From Cepaea nemoralis (lineage: Eukaryota > Mollusca > Gastropoda > Stylommatophora > Helicidae): DNA of 64,000 bases. Below, one piece after another: positions 56,585-64,000 of this stretch (its first letter is position 1; the number at the start of each line of letters is the position of its first letter). The notes beneath the pieces were generated by a model, which saw only the letters and a list, made by a program, of their open reading frames with translations, did not search any database and had not been told where the DNA came from. The stretch covers positions 452,001 to 516,000 of the forward strand of contig JACEFZ010004188.1 of assembly GCA_014155875.1 (NCBI GenBank), given 5' to 3'. A program made the position numbers and the translations under genes.

Positions 56585-57069
56585 ATATCCCTGACCGGAT
56601 CCGGAAACAGTCCCGGATCACGCGTGTGAAGCGGGTGTGTAACCACGCGGCACACACTGGACACACCAAATTATCACAACAGAACATCACAACGCTACCC
56701 ATCGTAGGCTATGCTCAAGATTGCCCAATCGCCGCGACCGACGTCCGTCAATCGATGGGACCCGAACGATCAGGACTTCTCACTGGCAAGGAACACCAGG
56801 CCTCCTAAATCCAGTGAGCAATAATCAATTGATTATTTGGTTGTTTCGGGATTTGAAAAATTGAATTTCAAATCCTGAAACAACCACATAATCTATAAGA
56901 AGATTGGCAGACACGAGACAGAAGGCTGTGGACATACAAGATCATCAGCGGCACACGTCAATTACAATATGTAAAAGAACCGGTATATATCTTACTGAGA
57001 TGAAAATAGTTGCCATCTCATATTGTTATATCCTGCTGCAGCCGTTATTTGTCCCTTTCTATATTTAAT

Positions 57070-57305
57070 TATGCCTGCACTGTAACGATGGGGTTACGAA
57101 TGCAATTCGCGATCCCGCTTAACGCGTTCGAAATACAGTTGCGGGCGATATAGAAGCAGACCTCATTGCGCTTGTTTTCATGCAATGGTATAAGTGTCGG
57201 TCGTTCAGAAAGCTAACTGCCAACCGTAAACTTGCCAAGAAATCACAAACGACCAAAAAATACTGGTGTTGCCTGCGACGTTCTGTAAAGGATATGTAAC
57301 AAGCT
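57070..57305 (+). mobile_element. SINE3 copy (long)
   Basis: ggggttacgaatgcaattcg, cgttcgaaatacagttgcgg, ggtcgttcagaaagctaact, gccaagaaatcacaaacgac, tctgtaaaggatatgtaac. Confidence 0.82.
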
Positions 57306-57369
57306 AAAATATCGCATGGTTACGGGCAATTTGTTGCTTTAGAACGTGTTTTACTTATGGCAGTGAATC

Positions 57370-57660
57370 TTAGAATGTACATGAACAAACTGGGAAGAAT
57401 TTGGAAGCAACAGAAATGTCGTTCCTGAGACGGATGTTGCAAATTCCTTGGACTTCCAGAGAACTATCAATGGCAGCTTGAAAGATACTAATGAAACTAG
57501 AACATTAAATACAACAAAAAGAATGAGACAAGCAGCTTTCTTTTAGTCATGTGATGAGAAGAGACGTATTGGAGAACATTGTGATAACCGGAAAGGTCCC
57601 ATGGGATGGGACGGGATGGGACAGAAAAATATGCCCTATGAACAAACCTGGTGATTAAGA
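57370..57660 (+). mobile_element. RTE-related 3' fragment (divergent lineage)
   Basis: EMSFLRRMLQIPWTSRELS then frameshifts, FSHVMRRDVLENIVITGKV. Confidence 0.6.
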
Positions 57661-57669
57661 ATACCACGG

Positions 57670-57990
57670 ATGGACAGAAAATCAAATAAGACAGCTCTTC
57701 AAGAGACAAATGAAAAACAGACTGGCTGGAGAATTTAGACGTAGATAGTCAACATTTTTTGGACATGTTGTGAGGAGAAATGGTCTTGAAAATTCAGTGA
57801 CAACTGGCAAGCTGAGAAGAGAGCAAAGGGAAGACAACTGGATAAATACCTTGATGGTTTGGCAGCATGGCATGGTCAGGACAAGAACACAGACCTGATT
57901 TGAGACTCTGGTGACTGTATGAGATGACCAACCATGACCACCCACAGCTTTCGGCATGGCACTTGATGTTGATGATATAAGCCGTATCGT
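57670..57990 (+). mobile_element. RTE 3' fragment
   Basis: gaataccacggatggacaga, ttcaagagacaaatgaaaa, tttggacatgttgtgaggag, cttgatggtttggcagcatg, ttcggcatggcacttgatg. Directly follows another RTE-type fragment. Confidence 0.82.
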
Positions 57991-58099
57991 ATGGCTACGG
58001 TTAATTTGAATATCAGGCAATGGCATTTATGTGAAGCAAAGAGTAATAGCACTGTAGTCTACCATGCATGACGTAAGCGGTGACTATGGAAGGTTGGCG

Positions 58100-58480
58100 T
58101 TCGATTGGCTCATGCCATGTGGTCAAGCCATCCAAATATTTACTTCTCTGCCTTCACCTTGTTCTTTTCCCCGTAGTCTTGTCAGTTGTTACTAAGTTCT
58201 CTAATTTATTTCTTCTCATAATGTGTCAAAATCATTTTAAAAAAAATGAAAAAAAAAAAAATGATTGTCTACGTCTAATTTCTCTAATCAGTTTACGGCT
58301 TTCATTTGCCTCTTGTAGAACTTGCTCATTGATTTTTCTGTCTGACCATGGTATTCTATGCATTTTCCTCAGAAACCACATGTCCACCGCCTTTACATGT
58401 TTTTCAGCATGTCCGCTCACTGTTCGCGTTTCCTATCCATACAAAATTACAGGTTCCATGTAGCTCTTCAACACTCTTTT
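58100..58480 (-). mobile_element. RTE 3' fragment
   Basis: The - strand reads MSGHAEKHVKAVDMWFLRKM, HRIPWSDRKINEQVLQEANE, SRKLIREIRRRQS, with an A/T-run insertion at ~58236-58262. Confidence 0.85.
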
Positions 58481-58489
58481 TCGCTGGTC

Positions 58490-58612
58490 CACCAAGCCAG
58501 AAATGTTTACCAGAAATGTCTGGGGAAGTGTAGGCGCCTGCCTGATATTGATCACATTATTCAAGGAGTGATGATTGGTCTATATAAACATAGGACTGGC
58601 ACCATATGATTA
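58490..58612 (+). mobile_element. SINE2 copy (3' part)
   Basis: tttaccagaaatgtctgggg, gcgcctgcctgatattgatc, ataggactggcaccatatga. Confidence 0.65.
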
Positions 58613-58617
58613 ATATG

Positions 58618-58710
58618 ATCTAGTAATAGTAGTAGTGATTGTAGTAATAGTAGTAATTGTAGTAGTAGTAGTAGTAGTAGTAGTAATAGTTGTAGTAGTA
58701 GTAGTAATAA

Positions 58711-58764
<54 letters not shown>

Positions 58765-58796
58765 CACTGAAGCAATAGTAGTAGTAATATAGTAGT

Positions 58797-58835
<39 letters not shown>

Positions 58836-58868
58836 AGTAGTAGTAGTAGTAGTAGTCAGTAGTAACAG
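58618..58868 (+). repeat. (AGT)n compound microsatellite
   Basis: About 250 bp of tagtag with interruptions. Confidence 0.97.
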
Positions 58869-59059
58869 TATAACACCATATAATCAATACTCACCATATA
58901 ATCAAAACAATCCAAAATGGCATTTATACAGAGTAGACATTTTAACTATACAATGTCACAATGCATAGTATGGACAGTAGAAATTGTAAGTATGCATAGT
59001 AAACGTTTTACTATACGCACATTAAATGAAACTATTCACAACATAAGTTGAAACTATAC

Positions 59060-59470
59060 AAAGAAAAAAGCAAAAGTTCAAACTAAAACACAGCAGAAGA
59101 TAAACTATACAGAAAATAAGTATATAACTATACATAGTAGATGTGTACTATACACAGTAGAAGTTGTAACTATACACAGTAGCAGTTGAAACTATACACA
59201 GTAGAAGTTGTAACTATACACAGCAGAATTTGAAACTATACACAGCAGAAGCTGTAACTATACACAGTAGAAGTTGTAACTATACACAGTAGAAGTTGAA
59301 ACTATACACAGTAGAAGTTGTACCTATTCGCAGTAGAAGTTGTAACTCTACACAACAGAATATGAAACTATACACAGCAGAAGTTGAAACTATACATAGC
59401 AGAAGATGAAATTATACATAGCAGAAGATGAAACTATACATAGCAGAAGATGAAATTATACATAATAAAA
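59060..59470 (+). repeat. ~22-bp minisatellite (actatacacagtagaagttg)
   Basis: More than twelve units, becoming irregular towards 59060. Runs to within 15 bp of the putative first exon's donor. Confidence 0.92.
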
Positions 59471-59483
59471 GGTGTAAATGTAC

Positions 59484-59562
59484 CTGTTCCGTATGTAATT
59501 CCGTAAACGAACAGAGCCAGTAACACAACAACAGCTAGCTTGAATTTGTATTTCCGCCGCAT
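59484..59562 (-). CDS. Candidate first coding exon: type II signal anchor (PXYLP1-like gene?)
   Basis: ATG at 59560-59562, then MRRKYKFKLAVVVLLALFVY and GITYGT, and donor GGAACAG|gtacat, phase 1. A short basic head followed by ~17 hydrophobic residues is the layout of a type II Golgi membrane anchor, which is how PXYLP1 starts. Same strand as, and upstream of, the two PXYLP1-like exons. The link is inference: the phase does not match the best acceptor at 36036 directly, so a further exon would be needed or the acceptor lies nearer 36000. Confidence 0.4.
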
Positions 59563-59639
59563 GACGAACTTTGACCTATGGACCTCTCTGTAAAGGTCAA
59601 AGCTTCCATGATTAACTAGCACACGAACTCACCCAGTCA

Positions 59640-59808
59640 TCATCACTCACTCACTCACTCACTCACTCACCACTCACCTCACTCACTCACGCACGCACTC
59701 ACTCACCACCCACCCACTCACTCACTCATCACTCATCACTCACCCACCCCACCCACTCATCACTCACTCACTCACTCACTCACTCCACCACACCCCACCC
59801 ACCCACTG
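59640..59808 (+). repeat. (CACT)n / (CCCA)n degenerate repeat
   Basis: cactcactcactcacc runs mixed with cacccacccactc. Confidence 0.95.
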
Positions 59809-59904
59809 CAAAATTATGATGAGTGACCTACATGGCAAAATATATCGGATAACACTGGGTACGAAGAGGTCATGGAATATGACCAGGAGTTAAAAAGTTG
59901 CATA

Positions 59905-60030
59905 TTCTTTACAGGACGTCTCTGTTACCAAACATGTTTGGCTGTTTTTTAAATTTCTGTTCAATAGTTTGCCATTGCTTTCCGAACGACTGGCACTCAT
60001 ACCAGTTTATGAATACCAACGCAATAATTC
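59905..60030 (-). mobile_element. SINE3 fragment
   Basis: tttacaggacgtctctgtta, tagtttgccattgctttccg, gaataccaacgcaat. Confidence 0.7.
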
Positions 60031-60086
60031 ACAATGCCACACGGGCATCACCCCACTACAAAACGGAAAACGAAATTGATTGTATA

Positions 60087-63992
<3,906 letters not shown>

Positions 63993-64000
63993 TCTATCTA

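Larger units (their letters stand above)
55651..56858 (-). mobile_element. Hammerhead-ribozyme tandem array, three units of ~402 bp
   Basis: Units start atttaaatattgagcacaac at 55651, 56054 and 56456 (403, 402 and ~403 bp). Units 2 and 3 are almost identical; unit 1 differs by a few indels. Each carries one hammerhead on the - strand and the same tRNA-like stretch as the single copy. The array sits inside the 74-bp minisatellite. Its right edge is an inverted repeat, ggttgtttcgggatttgaaa against tttcaaatcctgaaacaacc (56839-56886). Confidence 0.92.

Noticed and set aside
55761..56808. Three identical 80-codon + strand ORFs
   Set aside because: They repeat because the 402-bp unit repeats. They run antisense to the hammerhead and show no family similarity; the diverged 33-kb copy does not keep the frame.

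Overview
The window is animal nuclear DNA, very probably from a lophotrochozoan invertebrate, with a mollusc as my best guess. The reasons are split coding exons with GT-AG introns, many short tandem repeats, tRNA-derived SINEs, several LINE clades (RTE-like and RNase H-bearing), mariner, hAT and piggyBac remnants, and no bacterial-style operons. The species is inference; no single sequence fixes it. Two host genes can be read and they converge. On the + strand, 3149-16674 carries the last eight coding exons of ALDH4A1 (mitochondrial delta-1-pyrroline-5-carboxylate dehydrogenase, proline catabolism). All exon phases join and the stop is at 16672-16674. On the - strand, exons at 29267-30263 and 35752-~36036, plus a tentative signal-anchor first exon at 59484-59562, form a gene related to 2-phosphoxylose phosphatase 1 (PXYLP1, a Golgi histidine-acid-phosphatase relative). 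In it both the RHGxR nucleophile motif and the C-terminal HD motif are replaced, so it looks like a pseudoenzyme.  Layout. 1-2.5 kb: RT/RNase H LINE (family 1). 2.5-17 kb: ALDH4A1, its introns filled with mariner elements at 4153-4710, 8787-9237 and 10773-11255, SINEs, LINE 3' ends and a ~520-bp repeat present in opposite orientations around one exon. 17-29 kb: intergenic minisatellites, SINEs and nested insertions, including a 493-bp hAT MITE (24595-25087) with an exact 8-bp target duplication inside an RTE copy. 29-36 kb: 3' part of the PXYLP1-like gene, a LINE ORF1-only element (30.4-32.2 kb), a hammerhead-ribozyme element (32.66-33.12 kb) and a broken piggyBac. 36-44 kb: a second LINE family 1 copy, SINEs, and an LTR retrotransposon (~38.55-43.74 kb) with LTRs, a primer-binding-site-like sequence and a gag-like ORF but no recognisable pol. 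44-53 kb: LINE family 2 and RTE copies and about 1.5 kb of purine-rich minisatellite. 53-60 kb: a three-unit ~402-bp tandem array, each unit holding a hammerhead ribozyme on the - strand, then RTE fragments, minisatellites and a ~594-bp (TATC)n tract. 60.7-64 kb: an RTE retrotransposon with an intact 992-codon EN+RT ORF, inserted into that tetranucleotide tract.  Most exciting: the hammerhead elements. Single and tandem copies both pair a tRNA-like polymerase III promoter (A and B boxes) with a complete type I hammerhead core, conserved helix I and a covarying helix II. They resemble schistosome Sm-alpha repeats and animal retrozymes in design. Repeat boundaries were read by eye and are approximate unless stated; splice sites, target duplications and ribozyme positions were read base by base.
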